The notes: a model not told the origin generated them from the letters alone. DNA of 64,000 nt from JAPPLB01 sp965206655 (GCA_965206655.1 CBDBKC010000018.1:1-64000), one strand, 5' to 3'; shown: positions 8,701 to 17,816, numbered from the stretch's first letter. Made by a program: numbers and translations.

Positions 8701-9167
8701 TGGACAACGGCGCCATGCGGCGGCTTGCGATTCTCATTTCCTCCGCTCTACTGACTGCCACGTTGTCGGCGGCCGATCTCACGGGCACCTGGATGGGCCT
8801 TATCCCCCCTTCGGGCCGGCGATTGGCTCAGGACATCGAGTTTCGCCTGACCCAACGCGGCGATAAGCTCGGCGGCAAGCTGTATCGAGACGGGGAGAGC
8901 AGTCCGATCGTCGAGGGCGAAATCGATGCGCGCGGGGAAGTGTGGTTTGTAGTCGAGACGCGAGAGCAGGCGGGTAATCAGATCAACATTGTGGAGTACC
9001 GTTTTGACGGGGTGGTATGCGAGGGAGGCATCGAGTTGACCCGCGAACGCGCCGCTGCCCGCGATGCGGTGAGCGGGGTGGTCATACCCGTACGGCGTCC
9101 CGGTACTAAGGACGACGAAGACCGCCGACGGCGCTTCCATAGCTTTCGACTCGAGCGCTTGTTTTGA
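8700..9167 (+). CDS. Small secreted protein, third gene of the DUF1592/DUF1552 operon
   Basis: A 155-residue protein with a hydrophobic signal peptide after MRRLAILISS, cleaved near AADLTG. The mature part (about 130 residues) looks like a beta-rich domain: DLTGTWMGLIPP, FRLTQRGDKLGGKLYRDG, and repeated GEI/EIDARGEVWF strands. This resembles the many small secreted DLTGxW proteins of Acidobacteriota, which have no established function. The ATG at 8700 overlaps the preceding TGA by one base; an internal ATG at 8715 would give a more standard signal peptide. Coupling to the upstream pair suggests a shared role. Confidence 0.7.
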   Translation: MDNGAMRRLAILISSALLTATLSAADLTGTWMGLIPPSGRRLAQDIEFRLTQRGDKLGGKLYRDGESSPIVEGEIDARGEVWFVVETREQAGNQINIVEYRFDGVVCEGGIELTRERAAARDAVSGVVIPVRRPGTKDDEDRRRRFHSFRLERLF

Positions 9168-9200
9168 TTCCGGTTGGCCGAGGATTCTTCCGATTGAAGA

Positions 9201-10310
9201 GTGAATAAGATGTACAGGGTCGGTGTCATCGGGTCTACGGGGAAGGGCAACTACGGCCATGGGCTCGATACGGCCTTTCAGAGGGTTCCCAACGCTGAAG
9301 TTGTCGCCGTGGCTGACGATGACGCCGCCGGGCTGAAGAAGGCGGGGAAGCGTCTCGGTGTCGAGCGGCTCTACGCCGATTACCGGCGGATGATTGAGCG
9401 CGAGAGGCTGGATATCGTCTCGATCGGACCGCGCTGGATTACCGACCGGGCGGCGATGGTCGAAGCGGCGGCGGGCGCCGGTTGCCACATCTACTGCGAG
9501 AAGCCGTTCGCGGGAGACTTAGTCGATGCGGACGCCATGATGGCCGCCTGCCGCAAAGCGGGGGTAAAGATCGCCGTGGCGCATCAGTTTCGTGGGATGC
9601 CGCCTGTGCAGCAAGCGATTCGGGATGTGAGGGCAGGGAAGTATGGCCGGCTTTTGCGTCTTTACGCGCGGCCGAAAGACGACCATCGCGGCGGCGGCGA
9701 GGAACTGACGGTTCACGGGACGCACCTGTTTGACTTGATGATTGCGTTCGCGGGCAGACCACGATGGGTGAGCGGGCATGTGGCTGTAGGAGATCGCGAC
9801 GCGGCGAAGGCCGACCGCCGGGAAGGCAACGAACCGGTGGGCCCGATTGCGGGTGACTCGATCGCCGCAACCTTCGGTTTCGCTGACGGGGTGCGTGGGT
9901 TCTTCGATTCGTCGGCCAAGACGGACCGGCCCGGATATCCGCTCTACGGGTTGCGGATTGAGTGTGAGAAAGCGCTGCTGCATATTCGACGGCTCGGGGA
10001 TATCTACGTGTACCCAGCGGCAGTGGTCCTGCCAGAGCTCGCGGACCTTGAGTGGCGGAAGACCTGGATCGAGAAGTGGCACTTTACGCCCGAGCACAAG
10101 CCGCGTGATTTGAGCGACTGGATTCCGCGAGGGAACAGGTATTTGGTGCGGAGCTTGATCCGGGCGGTTGAAGAAGGCGGTGAGCCGGCCGCGAGCGGGG
10201 AAGACGCGTCATTTGTGATGGAGATGATTCAAGGAGTGTACGCCTCGCACTTCCGAGCCGGGCAGCGGGTGGAGATCCCGCAAACACCTCGTTCGCACCC
10301 TTTAAGCTAG
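9201..10310 (+). CDS. Gfo/Idh/MocA-family oxidoreductase
   Basis: A 369-residue NAD(P)-dependent sugar/inositol dehydrogenase-like enzyme without an export signal. The N-terminal Rossmann fold begins RVGVIGSTGKGNYGHG, followed by the family motif CEKPFAGD near residue 100 and a C-terminal alpha/beta domain with VHGTHLFDLMIAFAG, in which the His is in the usual catalytic position. The start is GTG 9201; ATG 9210 in the same frame (MYRVGVIG) is equally possible. It lies 33 bp after the secreted-protein gene on the same strand and may belong to the same transcript. Substrate unknown. Confidence 0.85.
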   Translation: MNKMYRVGVIGSTGKGNYGHGLDTAFQRVPNAEVVAVADDDAAGLKKAGKRLGVERLYADYRRMIERERLDIVSIGPRWITDRAAMVEAAAGAGCHIYCEKPFAGDLVDADAMMAACRKAGVKIAVAHQFRGMPPVQQAIRDVRAGKYGRLLRLYARPKDDHRGGGEELTVHGTHLFDLMIAFAGRPRWVSGHVAVGDRDAAKADRREGNEPVGPIAGDSIAATFGFADGVRGFFDSSAKTDRPGYPLYGLRIECEKALLHIRRLGDIYVYPAAVVLPELADLEWRKTWIEKWHFTPEHKPRDLSDWIPRGNRYLVRSLIRAVEEGGEPAASGEDASFVMEMIQGVYASHFRAGQRVEIPQTPRSHPLS

Positions 10311-10347
10311 AGCGAGGCTTTCAGCGCGTGCGCCGGCCGTGAAGATT

Positions 10348-10424
10348 GGGGACAGTCCGCTTCGCGCCGCCCGTGATGTCGGAACGAAAAGCGGTGTTGG
10401 CAGGCGGCGCTCGGTACAGTCCCC
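10348..10424. repeat. REP-like imperfect palindrome between genes
   Basis: The 149-bp gap between the oxidoreductase and glycosyltransferase genes holds an imperfect palindrome. Its outer arms are GGGGACAGTCCGC (10348-10360) and, inverted, GGTACAGTCCCC (10413-10424), with inner GCCGCC/GGCGGC arms. This is the layout of extragenic palindromic (REP) sequences. It could form a long hairpin and end transcription between the two operons. The 13-bp core recurs once at about 49755 inside a coding gene. Confidence 0.5.
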
Positions 10425-10459
10425 ATTTCCCCGGCCGATGATCGAACGGCCCGTGACCC

Positions 10460-11203
10460 GTGAAAATCTCCGCGACAATCATCACCCTGAATGAGCAGAA
10501 AAACCTGCCGCGCGCCCTCGAGTCGCTGCGTTGGTGCGATGAAGTCGTCGTGGTGGACTCGGGCTCACAAGACCGGACTCAGGTGATCGCTGAGGAGTTC
10601 GGAGCGAGGTTTCTGCACCGGGACTGGACGGGATACGCCGATCAGAAAAACTTCGCTGCCGAGGCAGCCTCGAATGACTGGATACTCTCTCTTGACGCGG
10701 ACGAAGTGTTGAGCGACGAGCTACGGCGCGAGATTCTCGAGGTTCGGGAAGGCGAACCGGAGGTGGCCGGGTTTCGCTTGCCGAGACGGACGCACTATCT
10801 GGGCAAGTGGATCCATCATTCCGGCTGGTATCCGGATCAGAAGATCAGGCTGTACGACCGCCGCCAAGCAAGATGGATCGGCGACTATGTTCATGAATCC
10901 GTCGTGACGACCGAACCCGTCGCTGAACTCCGTGGTGACCTGTTGCACTACACCTGCGACAGTTTCTCGCAGCATCTTGCCACTCTCGATCGCTACACGG
11001 ACCTCGCGGCTGAGGAGATGGTTGAGCGCGGCAAGAGTACCGGGTTGGCACGGCTGGTTGTTGACCCGCCCTGGACGTTCTTTAAGACGTATGTGATCCA
11101 GCGTGGCTTCCTCGATGGTTACCAGGGATTGGTGATCGCCTACGCGGCGTCTCTCTACGTTTTCAAGAAGTACGCCAAAGCCCGGGCGATGGAAGCGGGC
11201 TGA
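10460..11203 (+). CDS. Glycosyltransferase family 2 (WaaE/KdtX-like)
   Basis: A 247-residue GT-A enzyme that transfers a sugar from a nucleotide donor, probably to the lipopolysaccharide core or another surface glycan. The N-terminus reads ISATIITLNEQKNLPRALES, followed by VVVDSGSQDRT and the DxD-like LSLDADEVLS near residue 80, then GFRLPRRTHYLGKWIHHSGW, very typical of the core beta-glucosyltransferase group. A hydrophobic stretch near the C-terminus (GLVIAYAASLYVF) may touch the membrane. The start is GTG 10460. Its stop overlaps the next ATG by one base, and lpxD is three genes downstream, which supports an envelope role. Confidence 0.85.
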   Translation: MKISATIITLNEQKNLPRALESLRWCDEVVVVDSGSQDRTQVIAEEFGARFLHRDWTGYADQKNFAAEAASNDWILSLDADEVLSDELRREILEVREGEPEVAGFRLPRRTHYLGKWIHHSGWYPDQKIRLYDRRQARWIGDYVHESVVTTEPVAELRGDLLHYTCDSFSQHLATLDRYTDLAAEEMVERGKSTGLARLVVDPPWTFFKTYVIQRGFLDGYQGLVIAYAASLYVFKKYAKARAMEAG

Positions 11204-12138
11204 TGAAGATTCTGCACATCGATACGGGTCGCGACCTGCGAGGGGGGCAGTGGCAGTTGTTGATGCTGCTCGCCGGGCTGAACGAGCGCGGCCACGAGCA
11301 GGTGCTTTTGGGGCGCGGCGAGGTTTTGCGGCGCTGGCCTGGTCAGGAGGTGCGCGCGTCGGTTCTATGGCGTGCATCACGCGAGGTTGACATTGTGCAT
11401 GCCCATAGCGGCAGGGCCCATACGCTGGCGGCGCAGTTTTGCTGGGGAAAGCCGATCGTCGTTTCGCGGCGTGTTGCCTTCCGGGTCGGCCCAGGGATTC
11501 TGTCACGCTGGAAGTACGGTCGGGCGAGTATGTTCCTGGCTGTTTCCGAGCACGTACGGCAGCAATTGATCGCTGCGGGGACTCCGCAAGAGAAAGTGTG
11601 CGTTGTGTATGACGGGGTTGAGAGCACGGAACTTAAGGCCGAGTGCGTTCCGGCAAGTGCTCGCCTCGGTGTTCGACCCGGGGGGCGATTGACGGTGGTA
11701 ACGCCACAGGTTGACGACGCTCTTAAGCGGAGCGACTTAGCGAGGAAAGCCTGTGAACGACTGGGGGCGGAGTTCATCCTGTCCGACGACTTGAAAAGGG
11801 ATATTCCGCGAGCCGATGTCTTCGTCTATCTATCGGAGAGTGAGGGGCTGGGCTCGGCGGTTCTGATGGCCATGGCGCACAGGAAAGCGGTTGTAGCGAG
11901 CTGCGTTGGAGGATTGCCCGAACTGGTTGTCGATCAACAAACGGGTTTGCTTGTCGACAACACAACGGAGTCGGTAGTGACCGCCATTGAACGGCTGGCC
12001 GGCGACGCCGAACTAGCTCAAAGGTGCATAGATACAGCCTTTGAGCTCGTTTCGAAGGAGTTCACCGATGATATAATGGTCGAGCGCACGGAGGAAGTTT
12101 ACTGCTCCGTCTTGCGTGAGCGTTCCCCCTCCGAGTGA
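11203..12138 (+). CDS. Glycosyltransferase family 4 (GT-B fold)
   Basis: A 311-residue GT-B glycosyltransferase. The N-terminus MKILHIDTGRDLRGGQWQ is the usual beta strand/glycine loop. The nucleotide-sugar binding half includes DVFVYLSESEGLGSAVLMAM with the ExxGLG pattern and VASCVGGLPELV. It is somewhat short for the family (usually 350-400), mainly because the first domain is compact. The ATG overlaps the upstream stop by one base, and the next gene starts within its final codons, so three genes are translationally coupled. Likely acts with the preceding enzyme in surface glycan assembly. Confidence 0.85.
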   Translation: MKILHIDTGRDLRGGQWQLLMLLAGLNERGHEQVLLGRGEVLRRWPGQEVRASVLWRASREVDIVHAHSGRAHTLAAQFCWGKPIVVSRRVAFRVGPGILSRWKYGRASMFLAVSEHVRQQLIAAGTPQEKVCVVYDGVESTELKAECVPASARLGVRPGGRLTVVTPQVDDALKRSDLARKACERLGAEFILSDDLKRDIPRADVFVYLSESEGLGSAVLMAMAHRKAVVASCVGGLPELVVDQQTGLLVDNTTESVVTAIERLAGDAELAQRCIDTAFELVSKEFTDDIMVERTEEVYCSVLRERSPSE

Positions 12139-12974
12139 CGATCCCCCTGATTCCTGGCTTGGTGTTCTTCTTCCTGCTGGGCCTGCTCGTCGGGAGTTTT
12201 CTCAACGTCTGCATCTTTCGCTGGCCGCGCGACGAGTCGGTCGTCGCCCCGCGCTCGCACTGCCCGTCTTGCGAGAAGACGATTGCCTGGGGCGATCTGC
12301 TGCCGGTTCTGAGTTACGTACTGCTCAAGGGGAGGTGCCGTTATTGTCAAGCGGCGATATCGGTGCAGTACCCTGTGGTCGAGTTACTGAACGGACTGCT
12401 TTTCGGCTATGTGTTCTGGCAGCACGGTCTGGAGCCTATCAGTCTGAAACTGGCTCTATTCGGCTCGATGATGCTGGTGCTGATCTTCGCGGACTGGACC
12501 GAGTACATTCTGCCGGATGAGATTACGATCGGCGGGATAGTGATCGGATGGGTACTCAGTCCGTTCCTCCTTCTGAGCGGAGGGCCGCTGAAACTGGTAC
12601 TGGCGATTTTTGATAAGGTGTATCCGCCGTGGGTAGTCTCGGTGCTTGAGTCCATCGGGGCGTCGGTGCTGATCGCCGGATTTCTCTTCTTGTTGGGCGA
12701 GGGCTATTACAGGCTTCGCAAGGTGGAGGGGCTGGGATTCGGCGATGTCAAGATGGTGGCGATGATCGGCGCCTTTTGGGGTTTCGGTACGACGCTGATG
12801 ACCCTGATTCTCGGCTCGATCCTCGGCTCTCTCGTCGGCCTTGCGGTGGTGCTGTTGGCGCGCCGGGGGTGGGACTACGCGCTGCCTTTCGGGTCGTATC
12901 TTGGAGCGACGGCGATTCTGGTCACGCTCTGGGGCGATGATATTCTGAGCTGGTACTTGCAGGCTATCTCGTAG
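12135..12974 (+). CDS. Prepilin peptidase / N-methyltransferase
   Basis: A 279-residue integral membrane aspartic protease that cleaves and N-methylates type IV pilin-like leader peptides. It has the early GSFLNVCIFRWPRDES motif, two CxxC pairs in the cytoplasmic loop (HCPSC and CRYC), the first catalytic aspartate region FADWTEYILPDEI, and the second in GLGFGDVKM (GxGD). About seven or eight hydrophobic helices are present. The start is GTG 12135, overlapping the previous stop. The domain set is complete, so both peptidase and methylase functions are expected. No pilin gene is nearby. Confidence 0.93.
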   Translation: MTIPLIPGLVFFFLLGLLVGSFLNVCIFRWPRDESVVAPRSHCPSCEKTIAWGDLLPVLSYVLLKGRCRYCQAAISVQYPVVELLNGLLFGYVFWQHGLEPISLKLALFGSMMLVLIFADWTEYILPDEITIGGIVIGWVLSPFLLLSGGPLKLVLAIFDKVYPPWVVSVLESIGASVLIAGFLFLLGEGYYRLRKVEGLGFGDVKMVAMIGAFWGFGTTLMTLILGSILGSLVGLAVVLLARRGWDYALPFGSYLGATAILVTLWGDDILSWYLQAIS

Positions 12975-13107
12975 CTGTTTCGGGGTTGTTGCGAGCAATA
13001 CAGGTGCGTGGCGTCGCTTGATAGGCAACTGACTCTTCGCAGTCCCGTGCTTAAAGGCCGGTTCACTGTTGCGTCGAGTGCCCAGGCCTCCGTTTGAAGG
13101 ATCTCCC

Positions 13108-14142
13108 ATGAAACTCAAAGAAATTGCTGAGCATCTTGGCCGCCGATTCGTCGGTGACGGGGACACAGAGATTACCGGAGTCTCCGGTCTGGATGAAGCC
13201 GGCCCGGGCGAGCTAACGTTCCTAGCGAACCCGCGCTATAAGCGGCGGCTGAGCTCGACGCGCGCGGCGGCTGTGATTGTCGGCGAGCAGGTGAAGGAAC
13301 TGAATGTAGCGCAGGTGATTTCCGACAACGCGTATCTCGACTTCGCGCGGGCGCTGGAACTGTTCTATCAAGCTCCTGTTCCGAAGGCCGCGATCCATCC
13401 CACGGCCGTAGTGGCTGAATCGGCCGTGATCGGCCCCAACGCGAGCATCGGACCGTATGCCGTGATTTCAGACGATGTTGTCATCGGCAAGAATGCCGTG
13501 ATTCATCCGCACGTGACGATCTATCGCGGCGCGAAGATCGGCGACGACTTTACCGCGCACTCGAATGCGGTGGTGCGGGAGTCGTGTGAGATCGGAGACC
13601 GCGTGATTTTGCAGAACGGGGCCGTCATCGGACCCGATGGCTACGGTTTCGCGCAGCAGGACGACGGCTCGCACTACAAGATCGTCCAAGTCGGCAAGGT
13701 AGTTCTCGAAGACGACGTCGAGGTGCAGGCGGGCAGTTGCATTGACCGTGCCGCAGTCGGTGAAACGCGCATCCGCAAGGGCACCAAGATTGACAACCTG
13801 GTGCAGATCGGACACGCGGTTACAGTTGGCGAGAACGGGATCATTTGTTCGCAGTCCGGGATTGCGGGCAGCACGACGCTGGGAGATAACTGCATCCTGG
13901 CGGGACAGGTGGGTGTGATCGGCCACCTGACAATCGGAAACAACGTGCTGATGACAGCCAAGACAGGCGTGGGAACGGACATCCCGGACGGGCAGAAGAT
14001 CTCGGGTGCGCCGTCGATTGACAACCGCCGCTGGCTGCGTTGTACGGCGGTCTATAACCGGTTGCCGGAGCTCGATAAAACGGTCTGGTCTCTAAAGAAT
14101 AGAGTAGCCGCGCTCGAGGCCGAAGAGAAAGCGGCAGAGTAG
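13108..14142 (+). CDS. lpxD: UDP-3-O-(3-hydroxyacyl)glucosamine N-acyltransferase
   Basis: A 344-residue lipid A biosynthesis enzyme that adds the second hydroxyacyl chain, cytosolic and peripheral to the inner membrane. The N-terminal uridine-binding domain starts MKLKEIAEHLGRRFVGDG and contains ELTFLANPRY. A left-handed beta-helix follows with many hexapeptide repeats (about residues 100-310), including the catalytic-histidine region VQIGHAVTVGENG, and a C-terminal helix rich in charged residues. ATG 13108 has AAGGA seven bases upstream. The gene shows the organism makes lipopolysaccharide. It stands without the usual lpxA/fabZ neighbours. Confidence 0.95.
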   Translation: MKLKEIAEHLGRRFVGDGDTEITGVSGLDEAGPGELTFLANPRYKRRLSSTRAAAVIVGEQVKELNVAQVISDNAYLDFARALELFYQAPVPKAAIHPTAVVAESAVIGPNASIGPYAVISDDVVIGKNAVIHPHVTIYRGAKIGDDFTAHSNAVVRESCEIGDRVILQNGAVIGPDGYGFAQQDDGSHYKIVQVGKVVLEDDVEVQAGSCIDRAAVGETRIRKGTKIDNLVQIGHAVTVGENGIICSQSGIAGSTTLGDNCILAGQVGVIGHLTIGNNVLMTAKTGVGTDIPDGQKISGAPSIDNRRWLRCTAVYNRLPELDKTVWSLKNRVAALEAEEKAAE

Positions 14143-14158
14143 GGAATCGCCAACCAGC

Positions 14159-15148
14159 TTAGTTCGGAGGCCGCAAGGCTTCGTCCGCGCCGAGCCCGGT
14201 GTCGAGCCAACCGGGATACCACCGGAACACGTTGCCTGTGAGGCTGCCGATGAAGATGAGGCCGGCGGGGGTGACGTGAATCCAGTGGCCGGGGCTCTCC
14301 ATGGCACCGAGGATCTTGCCGGAGTGCTTGTCGACCTTCATGATGCGGCCCGCGAGCGTGTCGTAGGTAATGTTTTCGATGTTGTCGCGGTGGGTGATGA
14401 TCCACATTTGGTCGTCGGGCGTGACGAAGATGTTCTGGGTCGCGCCGAGGTGATTCCATTCCTTCAGGTATTTGCCGTTGGCATCGAAGATCTGAATGCG
14501 GTTGTTCTCGCGGTCGCTTACGAAGACGAATCCGTCCGAATCGACCGCGACGGAATGAACGGTGTCGAACTCGCTTGGCCCTTTGCCGGGGCTGCCCCAG
14601 GAGGTGATGTATTTGCCTTCCGGGGTGTACTTGACGACGCGTGAGTTGCCGTAGCCGTCGGCGACATAGAGCGACCCATCGGGCCCAAAAGCAATATCCG
14701 CGGGCCGATTGAAACTGTACTCATCGAGTCCCGGTTTACCCTGATTGCCGATGGTCTGACGCCATTCGCCTTCGCGGGTGAATTTCATGACTGTGTGATG
14801 GCGAACGTCCGTCGTCCAGACATTCTGATCCTTGTCGATGCGCAGACCATGCGGCGTGCCGAACATTCCCTTCCCGAAGGAGCGAACGTAGTTTCCCTTG
14901 GCGTCGAAGACGACGATCGGATCGGCCTTGTTGCCGCGATGGAAGACGTAGACGAAACCGTCTTTGTCTTCGGCGACGGCCGAGACGCGTCCGAACTTCC
15001 AGCCGGCGGGCATCGTGTCAGGCTCTTCGCCGAAGCGGATGTTGACGCGGTACTTCATCAGGCCGCCCTCGTGTGGATACCAGCCTTGTTGGGCGGGCAA
15101 CAGTGCGAAGACACCGGCGATCAGGTAAAGGCAAACGATTCGTCTCAT
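14159..15148 (-). CDS. Secreted NHL-repeat beta-propeller protein
   Basis: A 329-residue protein with a signal peptide (MRRIVCLYLIAGVFALLPAQ) and a propeller of about six NHL blades. Repeats are visible as FNRPADIAFGPDGSLYVADG, DTVHSVAVDSDGFVFVSDR and similar strands with GNSRVVKYTPEGKY or NNRIQIFDANGKY. Some family members are peptidyl-alpha-hydroxyglycine lyases, but the metal and tyrosine residues needed were not checked. The start at 15148 has GGGAG-like bases upstream and puts the signal peptide at residue 1. It lies 37 bp downstream of asparagine synthetase on the same strand. Confidence 0.82.
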   Translation of the reverse strand: MRRIVCLYLIAGVFALLPAQQGWYPHEGGLMKYRVNIRFGEEPDTMPAGWKFGRVSAVAEDKDGFVYVFHRGNKADPIVVFDAKGNYVRSFGKGMFGTPHGLRIDKDQNVWTTDVRHHTVMKFTREGEWRQTIGNQGKPGLDEYSFNRPADIAFGPDGSLYVADGYGNSRVVKYTPEGKYITSWGSPGKGPSEFDTVHSVAVDSDGFVFVSDRENNRIQIFDANGKYLKEWNHLGATQNIFVTPDDQMWIITHRDNIENITYDTLAGRIMKVDKHSGKILGAMESPGHWIHVTPAGLIFIGSLTGNVFRWYPGWLDTGLGADEALRPPN

Positions 15149-15185
15149 GAGGAACTCCCGCGGCAAGGATACCGCAGTCACTAGG

Positions 15186-17051
15186 TTACATGCCGCTCGG
15201 CTGGGCCATAAACTCATTCCACCAGGCCTGTAATCCGATCAGCGACCACGGCCGCCAGAGGTGAGGGTCCTTGGGAGTGAGCCACCGGGACAGGAGCTTC
15301 TCCAGCTTGGGACGCACGAACAAGCCGTTGCTTCCGTTTGAGTCAAGAAGAAACTCGCGTGTGAAGTTCTTCAGCGGACCATTCAAGTATTGGTTGAGAG
15401 GGTACTGCAGGCAGCGCTTTTCGCGACGTGCGACTTCGGGCGGCAGGAGGCGGTCCGCCAAGTGTCCAAGGATATACTTCGGTTGGCCGTCGCGTAGCTT
15501 GATGTTCGAAGGCATCGATAAGGCGAAGTCGATCAGCGGGGCGTCGAGGAAGGGCATGCGGACTTCGAGCGAGTGAGCCATGCTCATCTTGTCGTGATAG
15601 TTAAGGATGATGCTCGGCAGCAGCAGCGTGTAGTCGTAGCCGAGACGCCGCTGGAGACGATCGCCGCAGGTGGCGATAACCTGGGGATCGACTAGGAAGA
15701 TGCTCTCGTCAGCGTGGACCAAGGGCAGATCAGGGGAGAGGAACTGCCCGATCTCGCTTCTTGTGAAGATCCGGAAAAACTCAACGTCGGCGCGGGCCTC
15801 GTCGGGCGCGCCGATCATGCGGAGCATGCGGCTGTAGGGGTCCGGGAGAACCGGCTGTAGCATCCGGGCCAATGGTTTTGGAAAGACGCGCCGCAGCCGG
15901 TTGAAGGGGTCGATAACCGTCCAGGGATAGCCGGCCAGTAGCTCGTCGGCGCCTTGTCCGCTGAGAGCGACTTTGACGTGCTGCGAGGCCAGATTCGCGA
16001 TCTGAAAGTCGAGAAGAGCTGGGCCTTCAAAGGGTTGTTCGAGGTGCCGAATACCTTGGGAAACGAGCCGGGGGATGTCGGCCGGGCGGAACTCGATTTC
16101 GTAGTGCTCTGAGTCGAGATGCTTTGAGACGGCGCGTTGGTATTGGGATTCGTCGATTTCAGGGCTATCCGGCAACGTTAGCGAAAAGGTCTTAAGGCGG
16201 CCGCTCAGGTTGCGCGCCGCCAGTGCCGCGACGATTGAGGAATCCCAGCCGCCGCTGACGAGCGCGCCGACCGTCACGTCGGCCTGAAGATGTGACCGCA
16301 CGGCGCTTTCGAGGCGCACTTCCAGTTCTTCCGCGTATTCCGTTTCGCTTTTGGGTGGATGTGAATTATCGAACGCCATGCACCAGTAGGGCGCGGTGCG
16401 TAGACCCTTTGAATCCAGAGTCAGGGACGAGCCTTGAGGCAGGCTTTTGACCGACTTGAAGCAGGTCTGTGGGGCCGGCACGTATCCGACAGCGAGGAAT
16501 GCGTCCAGCGCCTGCCAGTCGGGTTCCTGAGGCAATAATCCCGAGGCCAGAGCGGCCTTGATCTCCGAGGCGAAGACGAACCCGTTCGGCGTTTCGGCAT
16601 AGTAGAGCGGCTTCATGCCGGCACGGTCCCGCGCGAGCAGTAGTTTCCGGCGGGCCACGTCGAGGATCGCCAATCCGAACATGCCGTTCAGTTCGATGAA
16701 GCAGTCCGTTCCTTTCTCTTCATAGAGATGAACGATGACCTCGGTGTCGGCGTTGGTTCGGAAGCGGTGGCCGCGTTGTTCGAGGTCTCGGCGCAGCTCG
16801 CGATGGTTGTAAATCTCGCCGTTGAGGACGACGTGGATCGAGTTGTCTTCGTTGGAGATGGGTTGGCTGCCGGTTACGAGGTCGACGATGCTGAGGCGGC
16901 TGCAATGCAGCCCCGCGCGCATCTCGGGGTCGAAGATCAGCCCGCTTTCATCGGGCCCGCGATGGCGTTGCGCCTCGCCCATGCGGTTCAGGCGCGCCGG
17001 AAACTCGCCGTCCGGGAGCTGTCGATCGAGAATGCCGGCGATTCCGCACAT
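15186..17051 (-). CDS. asnB: Asparagine synthetase, glutamine-hydrolysing
   Basis: A 621-residue two-domain enzyme. Residues 1-210 form the class II glutamine amidotransferase: Cys2 exposed after Met removal (MCGIAGI), RHRGPDESG, and LNGEIYNHRELR. The rest is the ATP-pyrophosphatase synthetase domain with the PP-loop SGGWDSS near residue 255 and a conserved ALSGQGADELLAGY. It makes asparagine from aspartate, glutamine and ATP, or, in surface-polysaccharide or peptide contexts, amidates another carboxylate. The size fits the bacterial AsnB group. Divergent from the response-regulator gene. Confidence 0.92.
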   Translation of the reverse strand: MCGIAGILDRQLPDGEFPARLNRMGEAQRHRGPDESGLIFDPEMRAGLHCSRLSIVDLVTGSQPISNEDNSIHVVLNGEIYNHRELRRDLEQRGHRFRTNADTEVIVHLYEEKGTDCFIELNGMFGLAILDVARRKLLLARDRAGMKPLYYAETPNGFVFASEIKAALASGLLPQEPDWQALDAFLAVGYVPAPQTCFKSVKSLPQGSSLTLDSKGLRTAPYWCMAFDNSHPPKSETEYAEELEVRLESAVRSHLQADVTVGALVSGGWDSSIVAALAARNLSGRLKTFSLTLPDSPEIDESQYQRAVSKHLDSEHYEIEFRPADIPRLVSQGIRHLEQPFEGPALLDFQIANLASQHVKVALSGQGADELLAGYPWTVIDPFNRLRRVFPKPLARMLQPVLPDPYSRMLRMIGAPDEARADVEFFRIFTRSEIGQFLSPDLPLVHADESIFLVDPQVIATCGDRLQRRLGYDYTLLLPSIILNYHDKMSMAHSLEVRMPFLDAPLIDFALSMPSNIKLRDGQPKYILGHLADRLLPPEVARREKRCLQYPLNQYLNGPLKNFTREFLLDSNGSNGLFVRPKLEKLLSRWLTPKDPHLWRPWSLIGLQAWWNEFMAQPSGM

Positions 17052-17159
17052 ACACTTCCGATCACTATAACAACGGACCTGCCGGGCGCCTCTTATCAGG
17101 AATTCGTCGCGCTAGCCTCTGCCGGCGCCGGCCGATATGAGGACAGGCGGGCATACCTG

Positions 17160-17816
17160 TTGGGCAGAACTTTCCATCGAAGACCGATCCGAATTGCCGT
17201 TGCCGACGACCATACGTTACTACGGCAGGGGCTTCGGAAGCTGCTCGAAGAGCAGCCGGACATGGAAATGGTTGCGGAAACGGGTTCCGGGGATGGGATT
17301 CTCAAGGTCCTGCGAGAGAGAGAAGCGAACGTGCTGTTGCTTGACCTGGTGATGCCCGAGGTTGACGGCTACGATGTGTTGCGTAACATGCATGTCGCGG
17401 GCTGCCGCGTCCCTACGCTAGTGCTGGTTGAGGAGGAAGGGCGCGTCGATCCCCGTGCCGTGTTGGAACTTGGAGCGAAGGGGATCATTTCGAAACGGGC
17501 TGAGACGTCGCAGCTCTTGATCGCGATCCGAGAGGTCTACCAAGGGATGAAATGGGTCGACCGCGATCTCCCAGGTGCTGATGAGATCGGCTCGCGAGGC
17601 CATATCAGTGTCCCGGAGCTGAACGGTTCAGACCTCACTCCGCGCGAGACGGAGATCGTCTCGCTGGTTTCGCGGGGGCTCCGCTATCGTGAGATCGCCG
17701 CGCAGTTGACCGTGAGTCCGCATACCCTGAACAACCACTTGCGGCACATTTTTGACAAGTTGCAGTTGCGGGGCCGGGTTGAGCTGGCTCTCTACGGGCT
17801 GAAACATAGGATCTAA
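17160..17816 (+). CDS. NarL/LuxR-family response regulator
   Basis: A two-component regulator of about 218 residues. The receiver domain has the acidic pair in IAVADDHTLLRQGL and the phospho-acceptor aspartate in VLLLDLVMPEVDGYDVL. The C-terminal LuxR HTH is complete: LTPRETEIVSLVSRGLRYREIAAQLTVS with the recognition helix PHTLNNHLRHIF. The frame is open well upstream because it crosses asnB, but between asnB and the receiver there is no ATG or GTG in frame; TTG 17160 is the best candidate and has only a weak ribosome site. No histidine kinase is adjacent. Confidence 0.85.
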   Translation: MGRTFHRRPIRIAVADDHTLLRQGLRKLLEEQPDMEMVAETGSGDGILKVLREREANVLLLDLVMPEVDGYDVLRNMHVAGCRVPTLVLVEEEGRVDPRAVLELGAKGIISKRAETSQLLIAIREVYQGMKWVDRDLPGADEIGSRGHISVPELNGSDLTPRETEIVSLVSRGLRYREIAAQLTVSPHTLNNHLRHIFDKLQLRGRVELALYGLKHRI

